The notes below the pieces were generated by a model. That model was given only the letters and a program-made list of their open reading frames with translations. It did no database searches and was not told where the DNA came from. The position numbers were made by a program, and so were the translations under genes. This document shows, piece by piece, positions 1-9,705 of a stretch of DNA of 36,029 nucleotides. The stretch's first letter is position 1; every line of letters starts with the position of its first letter. Source of the DNA: Streptomyces sp. CC53 (GTDB lineage Bacteria; Actinomycetota; Actinomycetes; Streptomycetales; Streptomycetaceae); NCBI RefSeq assembly GCF_001865245.1, contig NZ_MKXB01000230.1, forward strand, positions 1-36,029, written 5' to 3'.

Positions 1-9
1 TGTTGGGGG

Positions 10-37
10 AGCCCCGCACCGTATGGTGCGGGGCTTT
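10..37. terminator. Strong intrinsic-type terminator at the left edge
   Basis: The sequence shows an 11-bp perfect stem (AGCCCCGCACC, 10-20, with GGTGCGGGGCT, 25-35) closed by a GTAT loop and running into a short T tract on the plus strand. It most likely ends a plus-strand gene lying left of the window. The symmetry would let it stop transcription from the minus-strand MoxR operon as well. Confidence 0.85.
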
Positions 38-135
38 CCGCATTTCAGGACACTTTCCCAGGACGGTTTCCATCGGGCACCCGTGTCGGCAGAGTGGCGC
101 CCGCCCAGCGACACGACAGCGCGCGATGTACGGGC

Positions 136-161
136 ACGCCTGTCTCGGGCAGGACAGGCGT
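136..161 (-). terminator. Hairpin just after the DUF58 gene
   Basis: A perfect 9-bp inverted repeat (ACGCCTGTC, 136-144; GACAGGCGT, 153-161) with an 8-nt loop lies about 10 bases past the DUF58 stop codon. There is no U tail, which is usual for Streptomyces terminators. It is the likely 3' end of the five-gene minus-strand operon. Confidence 0.6.
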
Positions 162-171
162 CGCACGGGGG

Positions 172-1482
172 TCACAGGCGGCCTGCTGCCTTGAGCGCCA
201 GGTACGCGTCGACCAGGGCCGGCGGGAGGTCTTCGGGTGCCGCGTCCACGACCGTCACACCATGCCGCTGGAGCTGCTCAGCGGTGTGACCCCTCTGTGC
301 CTGTGTCTGCGCCCCGGCAGCGGCCTCGTACACGGCTTGGGCGCTGCCCCGGGCCTGAGCCATCTTGGCGGCGTACGGATCGGCGACGGACGCCACGAGG
401 ACCGTGTGGCGCTGAGTGAGCTGCGGCAGCACCGGCAGCAAGCCCTCTTCGACCGGCGCTGTGTCCAATCCGGTCAGCAGGACGATCAGAGAGCGTCGAG
501 GGGCGCTGGCCATGACCGCCGAGCTGAGGCCTCGGGCGTCGGTCTCGACGAGTTCGGGCTCCAGCGTTGCCAGGGCGTCCACCACGGCCGGCAGGACGTC
601 GCCGGCCGAGCGACCCTGTACGCGAGCGCGGACGCGGCGGTCGTACGCGAGGAGGTCCACTCGGTCCCCTGCGCGCGACGCGAGCGCGGTGAGCAGCAGG
701 GCGGCGTCCATGGCGGCGTCGAGGCGCGTGGCGTCCCCGACTCGGCCTGCCGAAGTGCGCCCGGTGTCGAGGACGAGCAGAATGCGCCGGTCGCGCTCGG
801 GGCGCCAGGTACGGACGGCCACGGTCGTCTGGCGCGCTGTGGCCCGCCAGTCGATCGACCGGGTGTCGTCTCCAGGGACGTACTCGCGGAGACTGTCGAA
901 CTCCGTGCCCTGCCCGCGAGTGAGCACGCTCGTGCGGCCGTCGAGCTCACGCAGACGGGCCAGGCGGGACGGCAGGTGCTTACGGCTGGTGAACGGGGGC
1001 AGCACCCTGAGCTTCCAGGGCAGGCGATGACTGCCCTGCCGGGCGGCCAGGCCGAGCGGCCCGTACGAGCGGACGGTGATGCGGTCGGCCTCGTGGTCCC
1101 CGCGGCGTGTCGGTTGCAGGACTGTGGTGAGCCGGCGTCGCTCCCCGGCCGGCACCGTGACGGAGTGCCGTGAGGAGCTGTCGCCGGTGCCTGTGGGCAG
1201 GGTGCTGGGGGGCCAGGCGTCGCGTAGCTGCGCGCGGAGGCGGCGCCGCGACGGATTCGCGACGGTGAGCTGCACCTCGGCACCGTCACCCAGTCGAACG
1301 GATGTGTCCCCGGATCGGGTGAATCGGAGCGTACGCACTGGCGCGGCCAGTGCGTAGTCGCACAGAATTGCGAGGCAGAGGGGCGCGTTGACCGCCAGCA
1401 TCCCTGTCCAGCTGGGGGCGAGGAAGCCGACGGGCAGTGAGCCGACCGCGGCCAGCAGCGCGGTGCGTCCGGTCAGGGCCAT
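172..1482 (-). CDS. DUF58 domain-containing membrane protein
   Basis: The 436-residue protein starts with two closely spaced hydrophobic segments (about 7-48). The DUF58 signature GDDTRSIDW lies at 204-212, followed by a von Willebrand A-like fold. The position of the metal-binding DxSxS motif reads DTGRT from Asp239, so the first serine is a glycine and the site is degenerate. DUF58 proteins regularly pair with MoxR AAA+ ATPases, which are thought to act as chaperones on vWA-type partners; the exact role is unknown. It is the last gene of the operon, starting with ATG 3 bases after the moxR stop. The family call is secure and the function is not. Confidence 0.9.
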   Translation of the reverse strand: MALTGRTALLAAVGSLPVGFLAPSWTGMLAVNAPLCLAILCDYALAAPVRTLRFTRSGDTSVRLGDGAEVQLTVANPSRRRLRAQLRDAWPPSTLPTGTGDSSSRHSVTVPAGERRRLTTVLQPTRRGDHEADRITVRSYGPLGLAARQGSHRLPWKLRVLPPFTSRKHLPSRLARLRELDGRTSVLTRGQGTEFDSLREYVPGDDTRSIDWRATARQTTVAVRTWRPERDRRILLVLDTGRTSAGRVGDATRLDAAMDAALLLTALASRAGDRVDLLAYDRRVRARVQGRSAGDVLPAVVDALATLEPELVETDARGLSSAVMASAPRRSLIVLLTGLDTAPVEEGLLPVLPQLTQRHTVLVASVADPYAAKMAQARGSAQAVYEAAAGAQTQAQRGHTAEQLQRHGVTVVDAAPEDLPPALVDAYLALKAAGRL

Positions 1483-1485
1483 GAG

Positions 1486-2474
<989 letters not shown>

Positions 2475-2478
<4 letters not shown>

Positions 2479-3674
2479 GAGGTGCGTACCTCTCTTTCGA
2501 GGGCGTCGAGTTGGTCTGCGAGCCGGACGAGTGTGGTGTCGTCGGTGGGAGCCGGTCCGAACAGCAGGCTCTGCACGTCACGCTGACGGTCGGCCAGTCG
2601 AGCGGACAGGGCGGGAAGCAGGACGTGAGGGGAATGCGCGTCCCTCGTCGGCACGCCGACGAGCGGGGCGAGACGCGTGCGGGCCGCCGACCGCAGGACG
2701 GCTGAGGCGCGGTCACGAGCGTCGGCCCGGTGGTACAGGCGGGCGCGGCCCTCGGTGGCCTCGGACGCCCGGATCGCCACCGGCAGGCGCTCCATGACGA
2801 GGGGACCCAATCGCCGGCCCCGCCAGATCGCCGCCAGGACGCCGGCCACCACGAGCTGGAGGGTGCCCCAAAGCCATCCCGACGGGATCAGGTCGAAGAA
2901 GCTCTTCCCCCCGCCAGGGGTGTCGCTGTCACCGTCGCCTCCGGCAGAGGAGTCGGCAGGAGAAGGGAGGAACCAGACGAGATGCTCACGCGAACCGAGC
3001 AGTTGCAGGGCCAGCGAAGCGTTTCCTTCTTCAGAGAGGCGGTGGTTGAAGAGGATGTCGGGCGACCCCAGGAGCACGGTGTCACCGCCGGCCGCATCCT
3101 GCAGCTTCACCAGGGTGGGAAGGCCGTCGCCGGCGTAGCAGCTCTCCGCGGCGGTGCCGGCGCCGACCTCGTACCGTTCGCCGCCCAGGCGCACGGCGCC
3201 CGCGCGAACCGCCTCCGGGAGGGTGCAGGCGGGCTGCAGGACCTCGCTTTCGGACGGGAGGTCGGTGGTCACCCCGGGTGCCAGCGCCGTCGTGGACGGC
3301 CACCCGGCGGCGACCAGCACCGTGCGGCCACCTGCGGTCGCCGTGCGCTCTCGCAGCGCGGTCTGCTGGCCGTCGGTGAGAAGATCCGGGCCGGCGACCA
3401 GCAAAGTCACCTGAGGGCCCGCGGCAGCCACTGCCTCGTCGAGGGACGTGACCACCCGGGTGGACACCCCCCGGTCCTGAAGGAGCTCCGCGACGGCAAG
3501 GCTGCCGTTCCGGTCCGCGGAGCGAGGATCGAGCCGCCCGTGGTGCTCGCTGCTCCGGGCCAGCGCCAAGGCGATGCCCGCCGCGACGATCAGGGCGAGG
3601 ACGAGCAGGACCCCCCGGGCCCGCGCCCACACCTGGCGGCCGCCAGGAGACAAGGACGTGCTGGTGGCGGTCAC
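2475..3674 (-). CDS. DUF4350 domain-containing membrane protein
   Basis: The product is about 399 residues when started at GTG 3674, which overlaps the upstream TGA in a GTGA; an in-frame start at 3707 is less likely because it lies inside the preceding gene. The protein has an N-terminal membrane anchor (VLLVLALIVAAGIALALA), an extracytoplasmic DUF4350 domain that resembles GATase-like folds, a second transmembrane segment near PSGWLWGTLQLVVAGVLAAIW, and a basic cytoplasmic tail. DUF4350 genes recur beside moxR and DUF58. No enzymatic activity is established, and I see no catalytic triad I would defend. Confidence 0.85.
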
Positions 3675-4369
3675 TCGGCGGCCCCCCGGCCGACGACGCC
3701 GTCCCACAGCGGCTTAGCCCGCTCCACGGCCTGGTCGAGATCCTTCACACGCTGGTACGCGTCCTGGTCGGCGGTGCGTCCCCCGTACGTCACCGCGTCG
3801 AACTCGCCGGCGGCGGCGCGCAGGTCGTCGCCGTGGCCCGGCAGGGCCCTGCCGGCCTCCGCGGCGGCCTCGTCCGCGGTGCGCCCCGGACGGGCATCGA
3901 GCACCGTGCGCTCCTCCAGGGAACGCACCAGGGCCCGCATCCGCTCCTGCACGGCAGGGTTCCACCGGCCGGCAGCCGCATGGCGTTCGGCGGCGGCCCG
4001 GTGGTCCGACGCGGTGCGGGGCGCGTCCTCGAAAAGGGCATCCGCCGCCCCTGCCACCCGGCTCGGGGTGCCCAGCCGCCACCACAGCGCAGCCACCAAG
4101 GCCGCCACCACCAGAACGATCACGACGATTCCCAGCAGTCCCCCCGGGGCGGCACTGGACGCCGTCTCGAACACGTCGCCGAGCCACTCCCAGAAGGCAT
4201 CGAGAGCGCGGATCATGATGTTCGGCTCGTCCTTGCCGTATATCGGCCTGGACAGCTCGCGCTCGGCCGCCTCGCGAGCCGGGACCCGCGGAACATCGAC
4301 CGGAATGCCGTCGCCCTGCGCGCGCACCAGCACACGCAGAGCCGGTGTCGCTCCCCCCGAGGCCGGCAC
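3671..4369 (-). CDS. DUF4129 domain-containing membrane protein
   Basis: The 232-residue protein starts at a GTG 4 bases after the stop of the preceding operon gene. A conserved juxtamembrane segment (VPREPAREAAERELS-like, about 27-40) and a short amphipathic stretch lead to one transmembrane helix (about 76-97). A cytoplasmic DUF4129 domain (about 120-215) follows, rich in Arg and Ala and with conserved aromatic residues. DUF4129 is a frequent member of MoxR-DUF58 operons and also occurs fused to transglutaminase-like proteins. Here it stands alone, so a structural or adaptor role is only an inference. Confidence 0.85.
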   Translation of the reverse strand: MPASGGATPALRVLVRAQGDGIPVDVPRVPAREAAERELSRPIYGKDEPNIMIRALDAFWEWLGDVFETASSAAPGGLLGIVVIVLVVAALVAALWWRLGTPSRVAGAADALFEDAPRTASDHRAAAERHAAAGRWNPAVQERMRALVRSLEERTVLDARPGRTADEAAAEAGRALPGHGDDLRAAAGEFDAVTYGGRTADQDAYQRVKDLDQAVERAKPLWDGVVGRGAAE

Positions 4370-4373
4370 CGCA

Positions 4374-5591
4374 TCAGCTCCTGGGGAGGATGTCGCCGCC
4401 GGACGCGGCGGAGCCGTAGCCGGACACCCCGGCGGCGCGGGCGAGCTCCAGGTCGAGGGCCTCCCGCCGGATGCGCTGGTCCACGTACAGCAGGACCGTC
4501 ACACCAGCCGAGACCGGGTACATGATCGCCGAGGAGATCACGGAACCGATACTCGTGATGATCAGGAACGTCCAGCTGAACTGCGGAGTGCTGCCGCTGA
4601 GTATCGAGGCCAAGCTTTCACTGTCCGCGAGCACCGCGATGAGCATGAACGGAACGGACACGATCACCGCCACCACGACGGTGATCAGCGTCGTGAGGAG
4701 CAAGATTCCGAAGATCCGCCACCACGACCCCTGCACGAGTCGTGCAGAACGGCGCAGCGACGCCACCACGCCCTGGCGCTCCAGCATCAGCGCCGAGTAG
4801 GCCAAGCTGAACTTGACCACCAGCCACAGCATGACGGCCAGCGCGGCGAGCCCACCGAAGATCGCCAGCAGCGAACCCCCGACCGAGCCCACGAGCATGC
4901 CCGGCACGATGCCCGCCGTCATCACGGCGACGCTGATCAGCGGCAGCAGCAGGGTCAGCCCCAGCAGCGGAACGAACCGGGGACGCGCATCGCGCCACAC
5001 CTCACTGAACGTGACCGGCTTGCCGAGTACCGACCGGCTCACCACGAACGTGAGCAGAGCCGTCGTGAAGAACGACGCCACCAAGCCCAGGAGGAGCAAC
5101 GGCATCATCGAGATCAGGCTGACCGGAAGAGCCTCGGTCGCCTGGTCGATGCGCTCCGACTGGCTCGCGTCCGGACTCATCGCCGGAGCCTGCGGCAGCA
5201 GGAACCGGTCGACGAGGAGCTGTGCCACCTGCACCAGCACGGACACCGTGACGGTGATGGCCAGCACGGTGCGCCAGTGGGCCCGCAGGGTGGACACGGC
5301 CCCGTCGAGGATCTCGCCCACCCCGAGCGGCCTCAGCGGGATGACGCCCGGCTTCGGTGCCTCCGGGCGACCCCAGCCGCCGTAGGGCCCGCCGCCCCCG
5401 CCCTGCGGGTACGGCCCGACCTGCCCGGGCGGCCACGGAGTCGCGGGAGGCGACCACTGGCCGGCAGGCGGCTGGTCCCCGGACCACTGGGGTGCAGGCC
5501 CGCGGTTCCCGGCAGGACGCTGCACGCCTTCGCCCTGGCCGTCGGACGGGGAAGAAGACCCGGGCGAGGCCCAGCCCGGAGAGTCGTTCAC
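4374..5591 (-). CDS. Polytopic membrane protein with glycerophosphodiester phosphodiesterase-type membrane domain
   Basis: The 405-residue product has a Pro/Gly/Gln-rich, probably cytoplasmic N terminus of about 75 residues and then roughly six hydrophobic helices. This is the arrangement of the family often labelled glycerophosphoryl diester phosphodiesterase membrane domain (DUF7847-like). No phosphodiesterase catalytic domain is present, so the label should not be read as an enzyme call. I chose GTG 5591 because a GAGGTGG ribosome-binding sequence precedes it and the protein then begins VNDSPGW; the open frame extends to 5708 without better start support. It is the first gene of the MoxR operon and divergent from mtnA. 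Confidence 0.85.
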   Translation of the reverse strand: MNDSPGWASPGSSSPSDGQGEGVQRPAGNRGPAPQWSGDQPPAGQWSPPATPWPPGQVGPYPQGGGGGPYGGWGRPEAPKPGVIPLRPLGVGEILDGAVSTLRAHWRTVLAITVTVSVLVQVAQLLVDRFLLPQAPAMSPDASQSERIDQATEALPVSLISMMPLLLLGLVASFFTTALLTFVVSRSVLGKPVTFSEVWRDARPRFVPLLGLTLLLPLISVAVMTAGIVPGMLVGSVGGSLLAIFGGLAALAVMLWLVVKFSLAYSALMLERQGVVASLRRSARLVQGSWWRIFGILLLTTLITVVVAVIVSVPFMLIAVLADSESLASILSGSTPQFSWTFLIITSIGSVISSAIMYPVSAGVTVLLYVDQRIRREALDLELARAAGVSGYGSAASGGDILPRS

Positions 5592-5785
5592 GGTCGTCCA
5601 CCTCGTGGCATGGTCGCGGGGCCCGCTCGTCGAGCCTGCTCGTTCACGGCGCCCGGCCACCCCGAAAGGCGCCAGGCTGCCAGCCATCGTGCCACGCGCC
5701 CCCCACACGCAGGCCAGGGCCCTCGACTCCGCCCGTCGCAGCCCGACACCTTCAATGTCACCCGCTCACGCGGCAGACTGAACGA
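5592..5785. promoter_or_regulatory. Divergent promoter region, MoxR operon / mtnA
   Basis: This 194-bp gap must hold promoters for both directions. On the mtnA side a CAGACT hexamer (5774-5779) ends 6 bases before the ATG, and there is no Shine-Dalgarno sequence. That resembles a leaderless promoter, but the upstream TTCAAT is a poor -35. I cannot place the MoxR-operon promoter with confidence. Confidence 0.4.
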
Positions 5786-6937
5786 ATGGCTGATCAGGAC
5801 GCAGCAACAACTGTCGACCGGAAACCGCCGGCACCACCCGTGCTGCGGTGGGACGACCCCCCGGAGGGCCCCGTCCTGGTGCTCCTCGACCAGACCCGGC
5901 TCCCCGCCGAAGAGGTCGAGCTGGTCTGCACCGACGTGCCCGCACTCGTACGTGCCATCCAGACCCTCGCCGTGCGGGGCGCTCCCGTCCTCGGCATCGC
6001 CGGAGCCTACGGAGTCGCCCTCGCCGCCGTACGCGGCTACGACGTGGAGGAAGCCGCCAGGCTCCTCACCGACGCCCGCCCCACCGCCGTCAACCTCGCA
6101 CACGGCGTACGCAGGGCCCTCGACGCCCACCGGGCCGCGCAGCAGCACGGCGCCGCCGCCGGGACGCCCGCAAGGGCCGCGCTCGACGCAGCACGGCAGC
6201 TCCACCGCGAGGACGCCGAAGCAAGCGCCGCCATGGCCGCCCGCGGCCTCGCCCTCCTGGGCGAACTCCTCCCCGGCGGCAGCCACCGCATCCTCACCCA
6301 CTGCAACACCGGCGCCCTCGTGTCCGCGGGCGAAGGCACCGCGTTCGCCGTGGCCCTGGCCGCCCACCGCGCCGGGCGGCTCCGGCGGCTCTGGGTGGAC
6401 GAGACCCGGCCGCTGCTGCAAGGCGCCCGGCTCACCGCGTACGAGGCCGCACGCAGCGGCATGTCGTACACCCTCCTCACCGACAACGCCGCCGGTTCCC
6501 TCTTCGCCGCCGGGAAGGTCGACGCCGTGCTCATCGGGGCCGACCGCATCGCCGCCGACGGGTCCGTCGCCAATAAGGTGGGCAGCTACCCGCTCGCCGT
6601 CCTCGCCCGATACCACCACGTACCGTTCATCGTCGTCGCCCCGCTCACCACCGTCGACCTCGCCACCCCCGACGGGGCGTCCATCGAGATCGAACAGCGC
6701 CCCGGCAGTGAGGTGACGCAGCTCACGCCCCCACTGGCGTCCCGGGCCGCGACAGCAGGTACCGGAGCAGGTGCACAATGGGCGCCGCTCGGAACACAGG
6801 CGTACAACCCGGCGTTCGACGTGACGCCGCCCGAATTGGTGACCGCGATCGTTACCGAAGCCGGAGTGGTATCACCGGTGACCGGGGCAGGGATCGCAGA
6901 GCTGTGCGCCAGGTCACGCCAGGTAACGATTAGCTAA
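5786..6937 (+). CDS. mtnA: S-methyl-5-thioribose-1-phosphate isomerase
   Basis: The 383-residue enzyme interconverts methylthioribose-1-phosphate and methylthioribulose-1-phosphate in the methionine salvage pathway and belongs to the eIF2B-like aldose isomerase family. The family signatures are clear: RGAPVLGIAGAYG near the N terminus, the catalytic cysteine in THCNTGAL (Cys173), the catalytic aspartate in IGADRI (Asp253), and the NKVGSYPLA segment. The Cys-to-Asp spacing of 80 matches characterised enzymes. The ATG is the first in a frame homologous to known family N termini and has no obvious ribosome-binding site. Its stop lies 4 bases before mtrA, so some mtrA transcription may read through from this gene. 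Confidence 0.96.
   Translation: MADQDAATTVDRKPPAPPVLRWDDPPEGPVLVLLDQTRLPAEEVELVCTDVPALVRAIQTLAVRGAPVLGIAGAYGVALAAVRGYDVEEAARLLTDARPTAVNLAHGVRRALDAHRAAQQHGAAAGTPARAALDAARQLHREDAEASAAMAARGLALLGELLPGGSHRILTHCNTGALVSAGEGTAFAVALAAHRAGRLRRLWVDETRPLLQGARLTAYEAARSGMSYTLLTDNAAGSLFAAGKVDAVLIGADRIAADGSVANKVGSYPLAVLARYHHVPFIVVAPLTTVDLATPDGASIEIEQRPGSEVTQLTPPLASRAATAGTGAGAQWAPLGTQAYNPAFDVTPPELVTAIVTEAGVVSPVTGAGIAELCARSRQVTIS
6913..6927. promoter_or_regulatory. Candidate MtrA binding site (tandem GTNAC)
   Basis: GTCAC and GTAAC are separated by 5 bases (GTCACGCCAGGTAAC), giving a 10-bp period. The wider unit is AGGTCACGCC followed by AGGTAACGAT. MtrA sites in actinobacteria are described as two direct GTnAC-type repeats spaced about one helical turn. 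The site is inside the last codons of mtnA, 15 bases before the mtrA start, which suits autoregulation. Binding itself is inferred. Confidence 0.6.
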
Positions 6938-6941
6938 TGGG

Positions 6942-7631
6942 ATGATGTCGATTATGAAGGGACGCGTCCTTGTCGTCGACGACGACACCGCACTCGCCGA
7001 GATGCTCGGGATTGTGCTGCGTGGTGAAGGGTTCGAGCCGTCGTTCGTAGCGGACGGGGACAAGGCGCTCGCAGCCTTCCGCGAGACCAAACCGGACCTG
7101 GTGCTGCTCGACCTCATGCTGCCCGGACGGGACGGCATCGAGGTCTGCCGGCTCATTCGCGCCGAATCCGGAGTACCGATCGTCATGCTCACCGCCAAGA
7201 GCGACACCGTCGACGTCGTCGTCGGTCTCGAATCGGGAGCAGACGACTACATCGTCAAACCGTTCAAGCCCAAGGAACTCGTCGCCCGCATCCGGGCACG
7301 CCTCCGCAGGTCCGAGGAGCCCGCACCCGAGCAGCTCACCATCGGCGACCTCGTCATCGACGTGGCCGGCCACTCCGTGAAGCGCGACGGCCAGTCCATC
7401 GCCCTCACCCCGCTCGAGTTCGACCTCCTCGTCGCCCTCGCTCGCAAACCGTGGCAGGTCTTCACCCGCGAAGTCCTCCTCGAACAGGTCTGGGGCTACC
7501 GCCACGCCGCCGACACCCGACTCGTCAACGTGCACGTCCAGCGTCTCCGCTCCAAGGTCGAGAAGGACCCCGAGCGCCCCGAAATCGTGGTCACCGTCCG
7601 CGGCGTCGGATACAAGGCGGGACCGAACTGA
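6942..7631 (+). CDS. mtrA: Response regulator MtrA (OmpR/PhoB type)
   Basis: This 229-residue regulator is nearly identical to the MtrA sequence I recall from other Streptomyces. The receiver domain (about 6-118) has the acidic pocket DDD (13-15), phospho-acceptor Asp57 in LVLLDLMLPG, Thr84 and Lys106 in VKPF. A winged-helix DNA-binding domain (about 130-227) ends with the RGVGYKAG motif. MtrA with the kinase MtrB controls cell-wall, division, development and antibiotic genes in actinobacteria. ATG 6942 gives the usual MMSxMKGR start; 6945 and 6954 are possible alternatives, and no strong ribosome-binding site decides. The mtrB ATG follows the stop after one base. Confidence 0.98.
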   Translation: MMSIMKGRVLVVDDDTALAEMLGIVLRGEGFEPSFVADGDKALAAFRETKPDLVLLDLMLPGRDGIEVCRLIRAESGVPIVMLTAKSDTVDVVVGLESGADDYIVKPFKPKELVARIRARLRRSEEPAPEQLTIGDLVIDVAGHSVKRDGQSIALTPLEFDLLVALARKPWQVFTREVLLEQVWGYRHAADTRLVNVHVQRLRSKVEKDPERPEIVVTVRGVGYKAGPN

Positions 7632-7632
7632 C

Positions 7633-9705
7633 ATGCCCCGCGGCAGCTCCGCTCCCCAAGCCGGGCACCCCGGAGCCCGCGCAGAGCGGGCTGCCGCGCC
7701 CCGGCACACCCCCTCACGCCTCACCCGCCTCCGCCACGGCGGCCCCTTCCTGACGGACGGCGCCCCCGGCGGCCCCGTCCTGCGCCTCCTGGCACGCTGG
7801 CTCCGCCGCCCCCTCCTGCCCGCAGTACGGCTGTGGCGACGCAACATCCAGCTCCGCGTCGTCGCCGCCACCCTGCTGATGTCCCTCGGCGTCGTCCTCC
7901 TCCTCGGCTTCGTCGTGATCGGGCAGGTACGCAACGGCCTCCTCGACACCAAGGAGCGAGCCGCCCAGTCCCAGGCCGCCGGAGGCTTCTCCGCCGCCCA
8001 GGACGAAGCCGCCGCAGCCGCCCGGCCCCCCGCCGGCACCGACGGCGACGACACCCCCTCCGCCACCTCGCGCTCCCTGCTGAACTGGCGCTCCGACCTC
8101 GTCGTCCAACTCGCCAGCGGAGGCGCAGGAGCCTTCGACGTCGTCGCCCTCAGCTCCGACACCGCGGGCAGCGCACCCAGCCGCGGCGCCCGAGCCTCGG
8201 GCGGCGTCCGCATCGAAAGCATCCCCGTCGCCCTACGCGAAGCCGTCTCCCAAAGCACCGACACGTACCAGACGTACACGCGCATCCAGTACGCCGACGG
8301 ACAGCACTCAGAACCCGGACTGGTGATAGGCAAACGCCTCAACGACGTCGACGGCAACGCCTACGAGCTCTACTACCTCTTCCCCTTCACGCAGGAAGAG
8401 GCCTCCCTCACCCTCGTCAGGACCACCATCGCCACCGCAGGGCTCTTCGTCGTCGGCCTCCTCGGAGCCATCGCCTGGCTCGTCGTACGGCAAGTCGTCA
8501 CACCCGTCCGCATGGCCGCAGGCGTAGCCGAACGCCTCTCCGCCGGCCGCCTCCAGGAACGCATGAAGGTCACCGGCGAAGACGACATCGCCCGCCTCGG
8601 CGAAGCGTTCAACAAGATGGCCCAGAACCTCCAGCACAAGATCCAGCAGCTGGAGGACCTCTCCCGGATGCAGCGCCGCTTCGTCTCCGACGTCTCCCAC
8701 GAACTGCGCACCCCGCTCACCACCGTCCGCATGGCCGCCGACGTGATCCACGAAGCCCGGGAAGACTTCGACCCGGTCACCGCCCGCTCCGCCGAACTCC
8801 TCGGAGACCAGCTCGACCGCTTCGAGTCCCTGCTCTCCGACCTCCTCGAAATCAGCCGCTTCGACGCGGGCGCCGCGGCACTCGAAGCCGAACCGATCGA
8901 CCTGCGCAACGTCGTCCGCCGCGTCATCGAAGGCGCCCGGCCGCTCGCCGAGCACAAGGGCGGCCGCATCCTCGTCACCGGCGACGACCAGCCCGTCATC
9001 GCCGAAGCCGACCCCCGCCGCCTCGAACGCGTCCTGCGCAACCTCGTCGTCAACGCCGTCGAGCACGGCGAAGGCCGCGACGTCGTCGTCAAACTGGCCT
9101 CCGCGGGCGGCGCCGTCGCCGTCGCCGTACGCGACTACGGCGTCGGACTCAAACCAGGCGAAGCCACCCGCGTCTTCAACCGCTTCTGGCGCGCCGACCC
9201 CGCACGGGCCCGCACCACCGGAGGCACCGGACTCGGACTGTCCATCGCCGTCGAAGACGCCCGCCTCCACGGCGGCTGGCTCCAGGCATGGGGAGAACCC
9301 GGCGGCGGCTCCCAGTTCCGGCTCACCCTGCCCCGCACCGCCGACGAACCCCTCCGCGGCTCCCCGATCCCCCTCGAACCCGAGGACTCCCGCCGCAACC
9401 GGCGCACCACCGGCGACACCACCCCGCAAGGCACCACCCGCCCGGCGACACCGCCCGGCCACCAGCACCGCAGCGGCCTCCCCCTGCCCACGCACCAGCC
9501 GCCCCCGTCCGCAGACCCCGCCGCCCTCCCCGGCAACGGCACCCGCGTCGTCGCCCGCACCCAGGGCGAACCCAGCGCACCGGACACCGGCACCCCGACA
9601 GACCACGACACCGACCAAGGCGGCCCCACGCCGCCCCCCGACACCCCGGACACACCGGCGGACACCACCGGAACCACACAGGAGGGCACCACCCGTGGGC
9701 GCTGA
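7633..9705 (+). CDS. mtrB: Sensor histidine kinase MtrB
   Basis: The 690-residue kinase has two transmembrane helices (about 75-100 and 261-285) bracketing an extracytoplasmic sensor region, then a HAMP linker (about 286-335) and a HisKA domain with His356 in DVSHELRTPL. The HATPase domain has an N box NLVVNAVEHG (about 469-478), G1 DYGVGL (about 501) and G2 GGTGLGLS (about 531). A Pro/Thr-rich tail of roughly 115 residues (575-690) follows the kinase core; I see no domain in it and it is probably disordered. MtrB phosphorylates MtrA, and LpqB modulates it in mycobacteria. The end overlaps the lpqB start by 11 bases. Confidence 0.97.
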   Translation: MPRGSSAPQAGHPGARAERAAAPRHTPSRLTRLRHGGPFLTDGAPGGPVLRLLARWLRRPLLPAVRLWRRNIQLRVVAATLLMSLGVVLLLGFVVIGQVRNGLLDTKERAAQSQAAGGFSAAQDEAAAAARPPAGTDGDDTPSATSRSLLNWRSDLVVQLASGGAGAFDVVALSSDTAGSAPSRGARASGGVRIESIPVALREAVSQSTDTYQTYTRIQYADGQHSEPGLVIGKRLNDVDGNAYELYYLFPFTQEEASLTLVRTTIATAGLFVVGLLGAIAWLVVRQVVTPVRMAAGVAERLSAGRLQERMKVTGEDDIARLGEAFNKMAQNLQHKIQQLEDLSRMQRRFVSDVSHELRTPLTTVRMAADVIHEAREDFDPVTARSAELLGDQLDRFESLLSDLLEISRFDAGAAALEAEPIDLRNVVRRVIEGARPLAEHKGGRILVTGDDQPVIAEADPRRLERVLRNLVVNAVEHGEGRDVVVKLASAGGAVAVAVRDYGVGLKPGEATRVFNRFWRADPARARTTGGTGLGLSIAVEDARLHGGWLQAWGEPGGGSQFRLTLPRTADEPLRGSPIPLEPEDSRRNRRTTGDTTPQGTTRPATPPGHQHRSGLPLPTHQPPPSADPAALPGNGTRVVARTQGEPSAPDTGTPTDHDTDQGGPTPPPDTPDTPADTTGTTQEGTTRGR

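Noticed and set aside
4374..5591. An active glycerophosphodiester phosphodiesterase
   Set aside because: Only the membrane domain type is present; the catalytic barrel with its His and Glu residues is absent.
5750..5775. TGTCACCCGCTCAC before mtnA as a second MtrA site
   Set aside because: Only one GTNAC half is present, and the second half does not occur at 5-base spacing.
2730..6716. A 1328-codon open frame on the plus strand opposite the MoxR operon
   Set aside because: It is antisense to five well-supported genes, is very rich in Arg, Ala, Gly and Pro, and runs across gene boundaries. GC-rich codon bias produces such frames; its last part is mtnA in another register.
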